Part shown: in pieces, positions 18,175-25,897 of the stretch
Position numbering within the stretch: position 1 is the first letter of the stretch
How the letters are laid out: every line of letters begins with the position of its first letter
Source of the DNA: Elusimicrobiota bacterium
GTDB lineage: Bacteria; Elusimicrobiota; Elusimicrobia; UBA1565; UBA9628
DNA: 64,000 nt
Assembly (NCBI GenBank): GCA_026388095.1
Contig: JAPLKL010000045.1
Coordinates: 116,447 to 180,446 of the forward strand
Direction of reading: 5' to 3'
Made by a program: the position numbers and the translations under genes
The notes under the pieces: generated by a model
What the model was told of the DNA's origin: nothing
Databases searched by the model: none
Seen by the model: the letters and a program-made list of their open reading frames with translations, nothing else

Positions 18175-18181
18175 GGCGGAG

Positions 18182-18187
18182 ATTATA
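18182..18187 (-). promoter_or_regulatory. -10 box of the alpha/beta hydrolase gene
   Basis: TATAAT on the minus strand, 7 nt before ATG 18174. No clear -35 at 17 bp. Supports a leaderless start. Confidence 0.45.
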
Positions 18188-18278
18188 CAACAGGCGGGCG
18201 GAGCCTGCCGCGGCTGCCGGTTTTGACGTTTCCTTGAGCTTGATCCTCTATACTTAGGATGACGGCGGGGAGCGGGCC

Positions 18279-18623
18279 ATGAAGAACGCGGGCTGGTTCT
18301 TGTCAGGGGCGTGCCTGATTCTGGCCGCTCAGAGCGCGGCCGCAGCGGAGCCGAAGGCCGGCCCCTTCCCGGTCGACCTCATCGCCTCTATCCCCGCAGG
18401 GAGCCTGCTCGACTCTTCCCGCTGCGGCGCTCCGCTCGACCTGCAATTCTGCGTGGAGCCCCAGCTCGCAGGCCCCAGGCTCGTGCTCCGACTGGGCTCC
18501 GACGACGCCCGGTTCCAGGGGGCCGCGGGCAGGCTGGCGCGCCTGGGCGGCATGTTCATTGGCAGCCGGGATATCGCCGTGTTCGGAGGCTTCCACCTCC
18601 GCCTGGACCTAGTCCTGCGTTAA
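18279..18623 (+). CDS. Small exported protein of unknown function
   Basis: 114 residues with a signal peptide (MKNAGWFLSGACLILAAQSAAAA). Two cysteines (in SSRCGAPLDLQFCVEP) could form a disulfide. No known domain. ATG 18279 has GGGGAG 6 nt upstream, and TATACT at 18249-18254 is a possible -10 with a TTGACG 20 bp further up, longer than ideal. The first direct repeat begins 2 bp after its stop codon. Confidence 0.6.
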   Translation: MKNAGWFLSGACLILAAQSAAAAEPKAGPFPVDLIASIPAGSLLDSSRCGAPLDLQFCVEPQLAGPRLVLRLGSDDARFQGAAGRLARLGGMFIGSRDIAVFGGFHLRLDLVLR

Positions 18624-18624
18624 C

Positions 18625-18804
18625 GGGCCAGGGACCCGGTCTGGTCTGAGGCCAAAGGCCCGGGCTGATCCCTTCGGGCGGCGCTACACTGGAGTCATGC
18701 CGTTCACGCGCCGCAGCGAGATCCTCCTCATCAGCCTGACCTCCGGCTTGTAAACCGGGCCCTCCCGTTCCGTCCCAGAAGCCGCGTTCGAATCATCCAG
18801 GGGA
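18625..18804 (+). repeat. Direct repeat, copy 1, beside the caspase gene
   Basis: A segment of about 180 bp matching 20371-20550. From CTGGTCTGAGG to CATCCAGGG (about 160 bp) I count about 11 differences and no gaps; the outer 15-20 bp are looser. Both copies contain a short frame (18697-18753 here) with GGAG 2 nt before its ATG, encoding MPFTRRSEILLISLTSGL. Three of its four base changes between copies alter the peptide, so selection as a protein is not evident. The repeat also has a CCGGCTT...CCGG hairpin. Function unknown. It lies just past the 3' end of the caspase gene. Confidence 0.8.
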
Positions 18805-18819
18805 GATCTTCTGCGGCAG

Positions 18820-20238
18820 CTACCTGAGCCTGAGCTCGGCAGGCGGCGAGGCGGCTGTCTTGAGGAGCTGGGGCACCTGGTCGCGGTTCTCCCGGCCGGC
18901 CGCGTCGCGGACCTTGGGGACGAGGTAGTCGTAGATCGACTTCAGCGTGACCGCGCCGTCCGGGCCGGCGGCTCCGTCCGAGAGCCCTTTGAGCAGGTAA
19001 TAGGTGAAGATCCCGTGGCCCTGCGCCTGGTCGCCGCCCGCGATCTGGTCATCGGCAGAGGCCGTGAGCACGAGCAGCTTGCCGACCGCTCCGGCGGCGG
19101 TGTCGAGCTTGGTCACCAGCGGCCGAGCGCCCCGGGGCAGCAGCGACCGCGCGCCGCGGCCCGAGAAGCAGGAATCCAGAGCCACCACGATGTTCTTGGC
19201 TTTCAGCGCGTTGAGGTCCTTGTACACCTCGGCAATGGGCAGGGCGGTGTCCTTGAGGTAGGCGGCGTCCCCGTCCCATGGAACGAGATAGGCCTGGCCG
19301 GTCTTGAGGTCGGGCGCGCCGTGGCCCGAGTAATAGAAGAAGACGGTCGAGCCCTCGCCGGCCACCTGCGGCAGCCAGGATTCGAGCTCTTTGGTCAGGC
19401 TCGCCCGGGTGGCCTGGGAGCCCGAGAGCAGGCGGATGTTGCGCGCCGGCACGCCCAGGGCGGCGAGGTGCTCGCGCACGGCGGCGGCGTCGCGCTCGGC
19501 GAACTGCGCGTCGGGCATGGAGGAGTACTTCTCGATGCCCACGATGAGCGCGGCGGATTCGGGATTCTCGGCTTTGGCGTAGCCGGGCCGGTCGACGTCG
19601 GAGGCCCAGACCTTGGCCGGCGCGGCCTGCTGGCCGCCGCGAGAGGCGACCCAGGCCGCGAGCTTGAGCGAGCCGGTCAGGCCGGCGTCGAGGTCCTCGA
19701 CGACCTTGCGCTTGACCTCCTTCTGCGCGGAGGCCCACACCCACCAGCCGACGGGGGTCGCGCCAGAGAGCCCGATGACCTTCGAACGCTGGGCTATGAT
19801 CGTGTCGACCTCGACGCGTTCGGGCGTCAAGAGCACGAGCTTCATGTCCATCGCGAAGCGCCCGATGCCGTAGCCCTGATGATGGGCGTAGGCGTCGAGC
19901 AGACAGATGAGGTCTGGATGGAGCGCCTGCGCGGCCTCGAAGCTCTCGGCGGCCGGCACGGACTTGAAATGCCGGCCGAGCATGGCCGGTGCGTCCTTAG
20001 TGATGACGGCGTCGGCGTCCTTGGCTCCGGACAGCGACAGGTGTGCCGCGGTCTTGAGGTACTTCATCGAGTTGACGGTGTTCTCCGTGCGCACGACGGC
20101 GAGCGTGAGTCCGGCGGTCGAGGGCCCCCGCGAGACCTGAATCCCCGCCAGCGGGTCGACGCGCCGACCGCCGGAGCACCCTGCGATCAGCGTCAAAGCG
20201 GCGGCGAAAGCCAGCGGCGCGGCGGCGAGCCTGCTCAC
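18820..20238 (-). CDS. Caspase-like (peptidase C14) lipoprotein
   Basis: 472 residues from GTG 20238, chosen because AGGGAG lies 7 nt upstream; longer readings lack a ribosome site. A lipoprotein signal ends LTLIAGC with the lipidated cysteine at 21. Residues 30-200 are a variable region. The C14 domain covers about 228-460: GIEKYSSMPDAQFAERDA, catalytic H306 in YYSGHGAPD and catalytic C357 in ALDSCFSGRG, as in orthocaspases and metacaspases cleaving after basic residues. It is probably membrane-tethered outside the cytoplasm. The gene is bracketed by two direct repeats in the same orientation. An extended -10 promoter precedes it. Confidence 0.88.
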   Translation of the reverse strand: MSRLAAAPLAFAAALTLIAGCSGGRRVDPLAGIQVSRGPSTAGLTLAVVRTENTVNSMKYLKTAAHLSLSGAKDADAVITKDAPAMLGRHFKSVPAAESFEAAQALHPDLICLLDAYAHHQGYGIGRFAMDMKLVLLTPERVEVDTIIAQRSKVIGLSGATPVGWWVWASAQKEVKRKVVEDLDAGLTGSLKLAAWVASRGGQQAAPAKVWASDVDRPGYAKAENPESAALIVGIEKYSSMPDAQFAERDAAAVREHLAALGVPARNIRLLSGSQATRASLTKELESWLPQVAGEGSTVFFYYSGHGAPDLKTGQAYLVPWDGDAAYLKDTALPIAEVYKDLNALKAKNIVVALDSCFSGRGARSLLPRGARPLVTKLDTAAGAVGKLLVLTASADDQIAGGDQAQGHGIFTYYLLKGLSDGAAGPDGAVTLKSIYDYLVPKVRDAAGRENRDQVPQLLKTAASPPAELRLR

Positions 20239-20275
20239 TATTGTCTCCCTGCGGATCACGGCGGAACCTGCCTCA

Positions 20276-20284
20276 AGTATAGCA
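20276..20284 (-). promoter_or_regulatory. Extended -10 promoter of the caspase gene
   Basis: TGCTATACT on the minus strand, an extended -10. The start would be near 20268, giving a leader of about 30 nt that contains the AGGGAG ribosome site. Confidence 0.45.
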
Positions 20285-20370
20285 ACGGCGCCCCTGGGCC
20301 GCCAGACGCTGTCACCCGGCGGGTTCATCTTACAGATCCTCCCGGGGGTTATTTCTCCTGCGACTCGACT

Positions 20371-20550
20371 GGGCCGTTGGTCCCGGCCTGGTCTGAGGCC
20401 AAAGGCCCTGGCTGATCCTGTCGGTCGGCGCTACACTGGAGTCATGCCGTTCACGCGTCGCATCGTGATCCTCCTCATCGACCTGACCTCCGGCTTGTAA
20501 GCCGGGCCCTCCCGTTCCGTCCAAGAAGCCGCGTTCGAATCATCCAGGGA
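20371..20550 (+). repeat. Direct repeat, copy 2, upstream of an exported protein gene
   Basis: Second copy of the repeat at 18625-18804, about 93% identical over 160 bp. It carries a short frame at 20444-20500 encoding MPFTRRIVILLIDLTSGL. Here the hairpin CCGGCTTGTAAGCCGG is perfect, with a G replacing an A of copy 1. The copy ends 9 bp before the ATG at 20560 and its terminal GGGAGG serves as that gene's ribosome site, so in this location it is a leader region. TACACT (20431-20436) is a possible -10. The rest of the gap 20239-20559 holds only the caspase promoter. Confidence 0.8.
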
Positions 20551-20559
20551 GGTATCGCA

Positions 20560-21342
20560 ATGAGAATCCGATCGGCAGGGGTCGCAGCGGTGTTGGCGTG
20601 CGGGCTGGCGGGGCCGGTCTGGGCTGAAGGCGTCGATCTCGCCACGCCTCCGGCCGAGATCCTGCAGGCGGCCGGGATCGGCGCGCGGTCCATGCCTTCT
20701 GCGGTCGCGTGGAACCGGGAGCACAGCAGGTCCATGCCGAGGCATCGCTTCGACTTGTCCACGCTCAACGGCTCTTACCGGCTGACGGAGAGGGCCGACG
20801 CCGGGGCGGGCTGCATCGTGGCCGAGAAGGCCGGCGACGAGAGGATCACGGTGGAATACGACCAGCGCGTGAGCGAGAGGTCCATGGCGCCTGATGATCA
20901 TTTCGCCTCCATAAACGTGCGGACGCCGGAGACCTACGTGCTGAGCTTCATCTCCGACATCGACCAGGGGCCGATGCAGTACACGAGGCATGATGTGGAG
21001 AATCCTTCGCTGCTGGACGTGGCGGGCTGCGTGGCGTGGTATGGCCAGCTGGGGATCGCAGACGCGTACCGGTACTGCCGGGGCAACGTGCTGCCGAAGC
21101 CTCAGCCGGAGCCTGCTTTCAATCCCTCCTATTTCTACCGGGAGGTGTCGCAGACGACGGCGGACAACGAGGTGGTCTCCGAGAAGCTGCGTGAGGTGAG
21201 GCCGTCCGCGGACGTGACGGTGACGTCCCGGAGGATCACGAGGCTGAAGTTGGCCGAGGGAACGTTGACGGTGACTCAGCAGGAGCAGGAGGGCGCCGCC
21301 GCCCCGGTCACGGTCCAGCGGTGCGTCTACCAGCGGGATTAG
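20560..21342 (+). CDS. Exported protein of unknown function
   Basis: 260 residues with a signal peptide ending GPVWA (about 22). The mature part is mostly beta-looking (YRLTERADAGAGCIVAEKAG; VTSRRITRLKLAEGTLTVTQ) with four or five cysteines including CVAWY, CRGN and CVYQRD near the end, suggesting disulfides. The domain pattern is reminiscent of the smaller exported protein at 23767 (both have a CYARIE/GCIVAEK-like early cysteine and a late CVY/CAY), but I cannot claim homology. It is expressed from the repeat-derived leader and followed 8 bp later by the Sel1 gene, probably one operon. Confidence 0.65.
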   Translation: MRIRSAGVAAVLACGLAGPVWAEGVDLATPPAEILQAAGIGARSMPSAVAWNREHSRSMPRHRFDLSTLNGSYRLTERADAGAGCIVAEKAGDERITVEYDQRVSERSMAPDDHFASINVRTPETYVLSFISDIDQGPMQYTRHDVENPSLLDVAGCVAWYGQLGIADAYRYCRGNVLPKPQPEPAFNPSYFYREVSQTTADNEVVSEKLREVRPSADVTVTSRRITRLKLAEGTLTVTQQEQEGAAAPVTVQRCVYQRD

Positions 21343-21349
21343 GAAGGAG

Positions 21350-22384
21350 ATGATGAAGCGAGGTCGCATGGCGATGGTTCTCTTCGCGCTCCTGGCGGCA
21401 GGCCAGCCCCTCCGGGCCGCCTCTCCTGATGAGGCGGCGGCGGCTTTTGCGGCCGGCGACTATCAGCGGGCCCTGAGAATGATCAAGCCCCTGGCCGACC
21501 AGGGAAATGCCCGGGCCCAGCACGACCTCGGCTTCATGTATGCCAACGGGAAAGGCGTCCCCCGAGACTACGCCGAGGCGGTCAAGTGGTATCGCAAGGC
21601 CGCTGGCCAGGGATTTGCTGAAGCCCAGAGCAATCTCGGCTCCATGTATGCCCAGGGAAAAGGCGTCCCCCGAGACTACGCCGAAGCGGTCAAGTGGTAT
21701 CGCAAGGCCGCCGACCAGGGCTTTGCCGGGGCCCAGGACAACCTGGGCATGATGTATTTCAAGGGAGGGGGAGGCATCCCCCCGGACTATGCCGAAGCGG
21801 TCAAGTGGCTCCGCAAGGGCGCCGACCAGGGCTATGCCGAGGCCCAGGGCCACCTCGGCGCGATGTATGGCCTGGGGAAAGGCGTCCCCCAGGACCGCGC
21901 CGAAGCGCTCAAGTGGTATCGCAAGGCCGCCGACCAGGGTTATGCCGGGGCCCAGGACAACCTCGGCATGATGTATTTCAGGGGAGAAGGCGTCCCCCCT
22001 GACTACGCCGAAGCGGGCCAGTGGCTGCGCAAGGCCTCAGGCCAGGGTATCGCCGAAGCCCAAGGCACGTTCGGCTGGATGCATCTTATGGGGAAAGGCG
22101 TCCCCCGAGACTACGCCGAGGCGCTCAAGTGGCTCCGCAAGGCCGCCGAGCAAAGTGATGCCAGGGCCCAGAGCAATCTCGGGGCGATGTATGCCAACGG
22201 AGTCGGAGTCGCCCAAGATTTCGTCGAGGCGTACAAGTGGTTCATCCTATGCGCGGCTCAGAATTACGAGCCGGGAAAGCAGCAGATGGATAAAGTGCGT
22301 CCACGGATGACGAGCGAGCAGGTCGCCGAAGCGCGCCGACGCGCCGCTCAGTGGACGGCGCGGCATGCCGGCTCGGCTGGGTGA
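21350..22384 (+). CDS. Exported Sel1-like repeat (SLR) protein
   Basis: 344 residues. After a signal peptide (ending QPLRAA, about 24) come about eight 36-residue Sel1 repeats, with the recurring pattern A-x-YxxALKWYRKAADQG followed by AEAQxNLGxMYxxGKGVPRDY. These build an alpha-solenoid that scaffolds protein interactions in the periplasm. The DNA repeats are highly similar to one another, suggesting recent internal duplication. Two ATGs (21350, 21353) follow AAGGAG; the second has better spacing. It shares a transcript with the exported protein gene upstream and converges with the beta-lactamase-fold gene 1 bp away. Confidence 0.9.
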   Translation: MMKRGRMAMVLFALLAAGQPLRAASPDEAAAAFAAGDYQRALRMIKPLADQGNARAQHDLGFMYANGKGVPRDYAEAVKWYRKAAGQGFAEAQSNLGSMYAQGKGVPRDYAEAVKWYRKAADQGFAGAQDNLGMMYFKGGGGIPPDYAEAVKWLRKGADQGYAEAQGHLGAMYGLGKGVPQDRAEALKWYRKAADQGYAGAQDNLGMMYFRGEGVPPDYAEAGQWLRKASGQGIAEAQGTFGWMHLMGKGVPRDYAEALKWLRKAAEQSDARAQSNLGAMYANGVGVAQDFVEAYKWFILCAAQNYEPGKQQMDKVRPRMTSEQVAEARRRAAQWTARHAGSAG

Positions 22385-22385
22385 G

Positions 22386-23357
22386 TCAGCGGCTGAGGAA
22401 GGCGTCGACTTCGCGTGCGATGGCTTGTATCTTCCGCCCGCCGGGGCCCGTGCCCTCGTCGTTGTCCGGCAGGCTGGTGTAGACCGCCAGGACGTAGAAG
22501 CGCCCCTGCCCGCGCACGAGCGCCGCGTCGTTGCGGTTCTGAGAGAGCTGTCCGGTCTTGCCCGCGTAGACGGTCCCGGGCGGCAGGACCGAGGCGATGA
22601 GGTAGCGGTCCAGCTGGCCTTCCAAAGTCTTGAGCATGGCCCCGGAGGCCTCAGGCGAGACCAGCTTGCCCAGCGCCGCGGCTTCCAGCAGGAGCGCGGC
22701 GTCGCGCGGCGGCATCTGGTTGTAGCCGGTGGCGTCCGGGTCGGGCACGTCGGTCCCGGATGAGAGCTTGTGGCGCACGTAGGTCAGCAGAAGGCCGTTC
22801 CGATGGGCGAACTCGGTGGCGCTGCTGCGGCCTAGGACGTCGATGAGCGTGTTGGTGGCCGCGTTGTCGCTGCGGCGCACCATCACCTCGACCAGGTCGC
22901 GCAGGCTCCAGAGCGAGCCCGCCGTGATGGCGGGGTAGGGGTCATGGGGCGGTCCCCAGGTCCCGGTCATGTTCCGGGGAGAGATGGCGATGGACGAGTC
23001 CCAGGACCGGGCGCCGGAGGCGACCGCGTGATGGGCCTCGGCCAGCAGAGCGAGCTTGATGACGCTGGCCGCGGGCACTATGTCCAGGTCGTTCCAGCCG
23101 CCCCGGCCGGGGTCGGCCGGGGCGCGCAGATCGATGACCGAGATGTGGGCCTTGGAAAGGTCCATGCGCTTGGCGAGCCCCTGGAGGAAGGCCGAGATTT
23201 GTTCGGAGCTGGCGCCGATCCGGGCCGCGGGCACCGGCTCGCTCTGGGCGCCGGCCAGGCGCAGCTTCGTGATGCTCGTGCCCAGAGGGTCCAGAGCGGA
23301 GGCGGCTGCGCGCGAGGCGGGCAGCAGCAGGAGCGCGGCGAGGAGGATGGCGGCCAT
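22386..23357 (-). CDS. Exported class A beta-lactamase-fold serine hydrolase
   Basis: 323 residues from ATG 23357. Signal peptide about 1-19. The penicillin-recognition motifs are present in order: SxxK at 98-101 (SVIK), SDN at 163-165 and KTG at 267-269. The omega-loop ExxLN motif that carries the deacylating Glu166 in true class A beta-lactamases is not visible in the expected interval (about 190-210), so a DD-peptidase-like or other hydrolase role is at least as likely as antibiotic resistance. The start is chosen because a TTGACG-17-TAAAAT promoter ends 7 nt before this ATG; earlier GTG codons would fall inside or upstream of that promoter. Confidence 0.82.
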   Translation of the reverse strand: MAAILLAALLLLPASRAAASALDPLGTSITKLRLAGAQSEPVPAARIGASSEQISAFLQGLAKRMDLSKAHISVIDLRAPADPGRGGWNDLDIVPAASVIKLALLAEAHHAVASGARSWDSSIAISPRNMTGTWGPPHDPYPAITAGSLWSLRDLVEVMVRRSDNAATNTLIDVLGRSSATEFAHRNGLLLTYVRHKLSSGTDVPDPDATGYNQMPPRDAALLLEAAALGKLVSPEASGAMLKTLEGQLDRYLIASVLPPGTVYAGKTGQLSQNRNDAALVRGQGRFYVLAVYTSLPDNDEGTGPGGRKIQAIAREVDAFLSR

Positions 23358-23364
23358 GCGCGAT

Positions 23365-23393
23365 ATTTTAAACACCCGGCCGCGCTCCGTCAA
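23365..23393 (-). promoter_or_regulatory. Near-consensus promoter of the beta-lactamase-fold gene
   Basis: Minus strand: TTGACG (23388-23393), 17-bp spacer, TAAAAT (23365-23370), then 7 nt to ATG 23357. No ribosome site, so the message is probably leaderless. Confidence 0.65.
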
Positions 23394-23412
23394 GGGTCCG
23401 GGAGAACTCGAC

Positions 23413-23748
23413 TTCACCCACTTTCTCCGTTGCCGTTGCAGGAGGTTCCGGCGCGCAGCGCCGGAACCCGCCCGCCGCAGGCGCCCAAGAGGGGCTGACC
23501 ACTCGCCTTTATGATTTCGCGTCGCCGAGGAAAGGGCGGCGCCGGGGTTGGCTCGGCGAACGCCGCGTTAGCCGCGAGAAGCATGCCTGGGCATGCGGGA
23601 TTCCCTACACTTTTGAAAATTTCCGCTGAATTTTATGTGGTAATTCGCATCGCGCGCGCGATGTGAATTATGATTATTAATCCAGCAAAAATTTTTCGAA
23701 AACGAAGGCTCGCAATGAACCCCAACCATCTCACAAAAAGTGGGTGAA
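23413..23748. mobile_element. AT-rich non-autonomous element (C) with 12-bp inverted ends
   Basis: This is most of the 409-bp gap between genes. Perfect 12-bp ends TTCACCCACTTT (23413-23424) and its complement (23737-23748) face inward. The right half is conspicuously AT-rich for this genome. Inside are an 11-bp GCA-loop hairpin (23444-23468) and a 28-nt palindrome with one mismatch (23642-23669, centred on CGCGC). No transposase frame is present; the only open frame is short and unlike any transposase. Likely a MITE or the collapsed remains of an insertion sequence. Family not assigned. Confidence 0.6.
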
Positions 23749-23766
23749 CTGGTGTCCGGCAGGACG

Positions 23767-24279
23767 CTAGCGCGCCGGCACGTAGGCGCAGACATCCGTG
23801 AACTCATCTCCCCACAGGCTGAAGGTCCCGGATCTCACGCTCAGGATCCCGTTCTTGAGCTCCACCTCATGGACATCGCCTTTGTGCAGGTTGGGGTTCT
23901 TTGCCTTCGCAAGCTCCCCTTCGCGATACCGCAGCCGGTTGCCGTCGAAACTCGCCTCCCGAGGCCGGTAGCCGATGATGGAGCTGCTCCCCGGCAGGAT
24001 GGCCATGGGGTTCTCGTTGACATCGACCTTGTAGCCGCGGTTGATGTCGAGGACCTGGGCGACGATGAGCCCCTGGCCTTGCGGCAGCCCGTAGATGCCG
24101 AGGTTCGGACCGACAGCATTCAGGAAGGACTCCTGGACGATCTCGATCCGTGCGTAGCAATCGCCCACGATCCTCTTATCGAGCGAGTATCTCCCCACGA
24201 GGGAAGAGAGTCCATCAGCCTGGGCGTTGGCGGCCAGGGAGAACGTCAGCGCGGCAAGAACGAGTCCGTATGATCTCAT
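23767..24279 (-). CDS. Small exported protein of unknown function, last gene of the thiolase operon
   Basis: 170 residues with a signal peptide (MRSYGLVLAALTFSLAANAQA). The mature part has two cysteines (GDCYARIEIVQ and FTDVCAYVPAR) placed to make a disulfide between its ends. No recognised domain. ATG 24279 overlaps the upstream stop by 4 bp and has AAGGAGG upstream, so it is the seventh gene of the operon that begins with the TetR regulator. Confidence 0.65.
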   Translation of the reverse strand: MRSYGLVLAALTFSLAANAQADGLSSLVGRYSLDKRIVGDCYARIEIVQESFLNAVGPNLGIYGLPQGQGLIVAQVLDINRGYKVDVNENPMAILPGSSSIIGYRPREASFDGNRLRYREGELAKAKNPNLHKGDVHEVELKNGILSVRSGTFSLWGDEFTDVCAYVPAR

Positions 24280-24629
24280 GCGGCACCTCCTTCGCTTGAT
24301 GGGAGAACGCTGTCCTTGTCCCAGTGGATGAAGTTGGGATGGGTGACGTCCGGAGGCACGAGCCTGAGGTCCCCGATCCGGGTGGAGTGGTTGACGTCCG
24401 GCCCCACCACCTTCACTCCCACCGGGAAGGCGCCCCGGATCACGGCCCGGGCCTTGGCGCGGGCCTCCTCTTGCGAGGCTCCCGGAAACAGCCCGGCCGC
24501 GAGCGTCCCGGCCGTGCGGCCCTTCCTGTAGGAGATGGCCCAGCCCTGCGCGCCCTCTGCGAGCGTAAAGGTCATGTCGTTGTAGACGAGCTCCGCCTGC
24601 GCGGTCTTTTCAAGAGTCATGACTGGCAT
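24276..24629 (-). CDS. Hypothetical protein in the thiolase operon
   Basis: 117 residues, soluble, no signal peptide. The middle resembles a short antiparallel beta plus helix unit (VYNDMTFTLAEGAQGWAISY, then EEARAKARAVIRGAF). No family recognised. ATG 24629 has AGGAGG 5 nt upstream. It is 9 bp after the thiolase gene and overlaps the next gene by 4 bp, so it is co-translated with both neighbours. Confidence 0.6.
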   Translation of the reverse strand: MPVMTLEKTAQAELVYNDMTFTLAEGAQGWAISYRKGRTAGTLAAGLFPGASQEEARAKARAVIRGAFPVGVKVVGPDVNHSTRIGDLRLVPPDVTHPNFIHWDKDSVLPSSEGGAA

Positions 24630-24638
24630 GGGAGCCTC

Positions 24639-25886
24639 CTAGTTCAGCCGCCGCATCACCGTGACGCAGTTCGTCACGGCCGAGCCGCCCACGTTGAAGG
24701 CCACGCCGATGTCGGCCTTCTGGGCCTTCACGCCGATGGGCTCGCCGATGAGCTGCTTGTAGACCAGGGCGTGCATGGAGGCGCCGGTGGCGCCCACCGG
24801 ATGGCCCTTGGACTTGAGCCCGCCGGAGAGGTTGACCGCGACCTTGTCCTCGCGCGTAAAGCGCCCGTCGAGGTAGTCGTAGCCCGCCCGGCCGTCCTGG
24901 GAGAGGCCCAGCGCCTCGGTGGAGAGAATCTGGTTGATGGTGAAGCAGTCGTGCACCTCGGCGAAGTCCACGTCGCGCGCCGTGATGCCGGCCTCGGCGT
25001 AGGCTTTGCGCGCCGCATCCTTGCCGGCCTGGAGCTCGTGCATGTTGGGCCGCACGCCGATGGGCAGGCGCTCGACCGAGTGCCCGATGCCCGCGATCTC
25101 CACGGCCTTGCGGCCGTGCTTGCGGGCGGCGGCGGTGGGGGTCACCACCAGGGCCGCGGCGCCGTCGGAGACCAAGGAGCAGTCGTGCAGGCGCAGGGGC
25201 TTGGCGATCATCATGTTCTTGGACTTGCCCCGCTCGTCGAGCGCGCAGAGGGCCTTGAGGGCCTCGACGGATGTCGGTCCCTTCTTGGCGTGGGCCAGCG
25301 GGTTCTCGGCGCCGTTCTTGTAGCCGAGCGCGCCCACGGTGAAGAGCATCCTTTCGAAATCATCGTCGCTGATCTTGTGCTTGGCCTGGTAGCCCTTGGC
25401 GTACTCCGCGAAGAGCATGGGGAAGGACATGCCGCGCGAACCCTCGCTGGGCCAGTGCGAGCAGCAGGCCAGCACGTGCGTCATCTGCGGCGTGGGCAGC
25501 AGGTTCATCTTCTCCACGCCGATGACCAGCACGTTCTGGTAACGGCCGGCCTCGACGCCGTAAACCGCGTCGTAGAGGGCCACCGTGGAGGAGGCGCAGG
25601 CGCACTCCGTGCGCGTCATGGGCTTGAAGCGCAGGGAGGGGTGTATCTCCGCGGCCAGCGGCGCCACGTGCTCCTGGTTCAGGAACGAGGCGGGCGAGCA
25701 AGACCCCACGTAGACCGCGTCGATGTCCTCCGGCGCGACGTCGGCGTCCTCGATCGCGCCCCGGCCGGCCTCGATGAGCAGGTCGTAGTAGGTCTTGGTG
25801 TCCGTCATGAGGCCCGTGGCCGGGTCCTTCTTGACGAAGACGCCGAATTCCGTGTTGTACGCTCCGATGATGCTGGCTTTGCTCAT
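24639..25886 (-). CDS. Thiolase-family acyl-CoA acetyltransferase (SCP-x type)
   Basis: 415 residues from ATG 25886 (AGGAG 9 nt upstream). It belongs to the thiolase superfamily: nucleophile cysteine in TECACASSTVALYDAVY, the HDCFTINQI block, and the C-terminal GGLKSKGHPVGATGASM containing the catalytic histidine. The overall pattern matches the SCP2/archaeal-type thiolases. It would cleave or form acetoacetyl-CoA-like 3-ketoacyl-CoA. Its neighbours (SDR, CoA-transferase, KAS III-like) suggest a route for making or breaking short 3-hydroxyacyl chains. The canonical C-terminal CxG motif appears degenerate (VTNCVTVMRRLN). Confidence 0.85.
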   Translation of the reverse strand: MSKASIIGAYNTEFGVFVKKDPATGLMTDTKTYYDLLIEAGRGAIEDADVAPEDIDAVYVGSCSPASFLNQEHVAPLAAEIHPSLRFKPMTRTECACASSTVALYDAVYGVEAGRYQNVLVIGVEKMNLLPTPQMTHVLACCSHWPSEGSRGMSFPMLFAEYAKGYQAKHKISDDDFERMLFTVGALGYKNGAENPLAHAKKGPTSVEALKALCALDERGKSKNMMIAKPLRLHDCSLVSDGAAALVVTPTAAARKHGRKAVEIAGIGHSVERLPIGVRPNMHELQAGKDAARKAYAEAGITARDVDFAEVHDCFTINQILSTEALGLSQDGRAGYDYLDGRFTREDKVAVNLSGGLKSKGHPVGATGASMHALVYKQLIGEPIGVKAQKADIGVAFNVGGSAVTNCVTVMRRLN

Positions 25887-25897
25887 GGTCTTTTCTC

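Noticed and set aside
18780..18804. GTTCGAATC in both direct repeats, resembling a tRNA T-loop or a tmRNA 3' end
   Set aside because: The five bases either side of the loop do not pair, and no acceptor or anticodon arm can be drawn in the surrounding 90 nt.
21530..22200. Tandem DNA repeats of about 108 bp that might suggest a minisatellite or CRISPR-like array
   Set aside because: They are the in-frame 36-residue Sel1 repeats of one protein, with no spacer structure.
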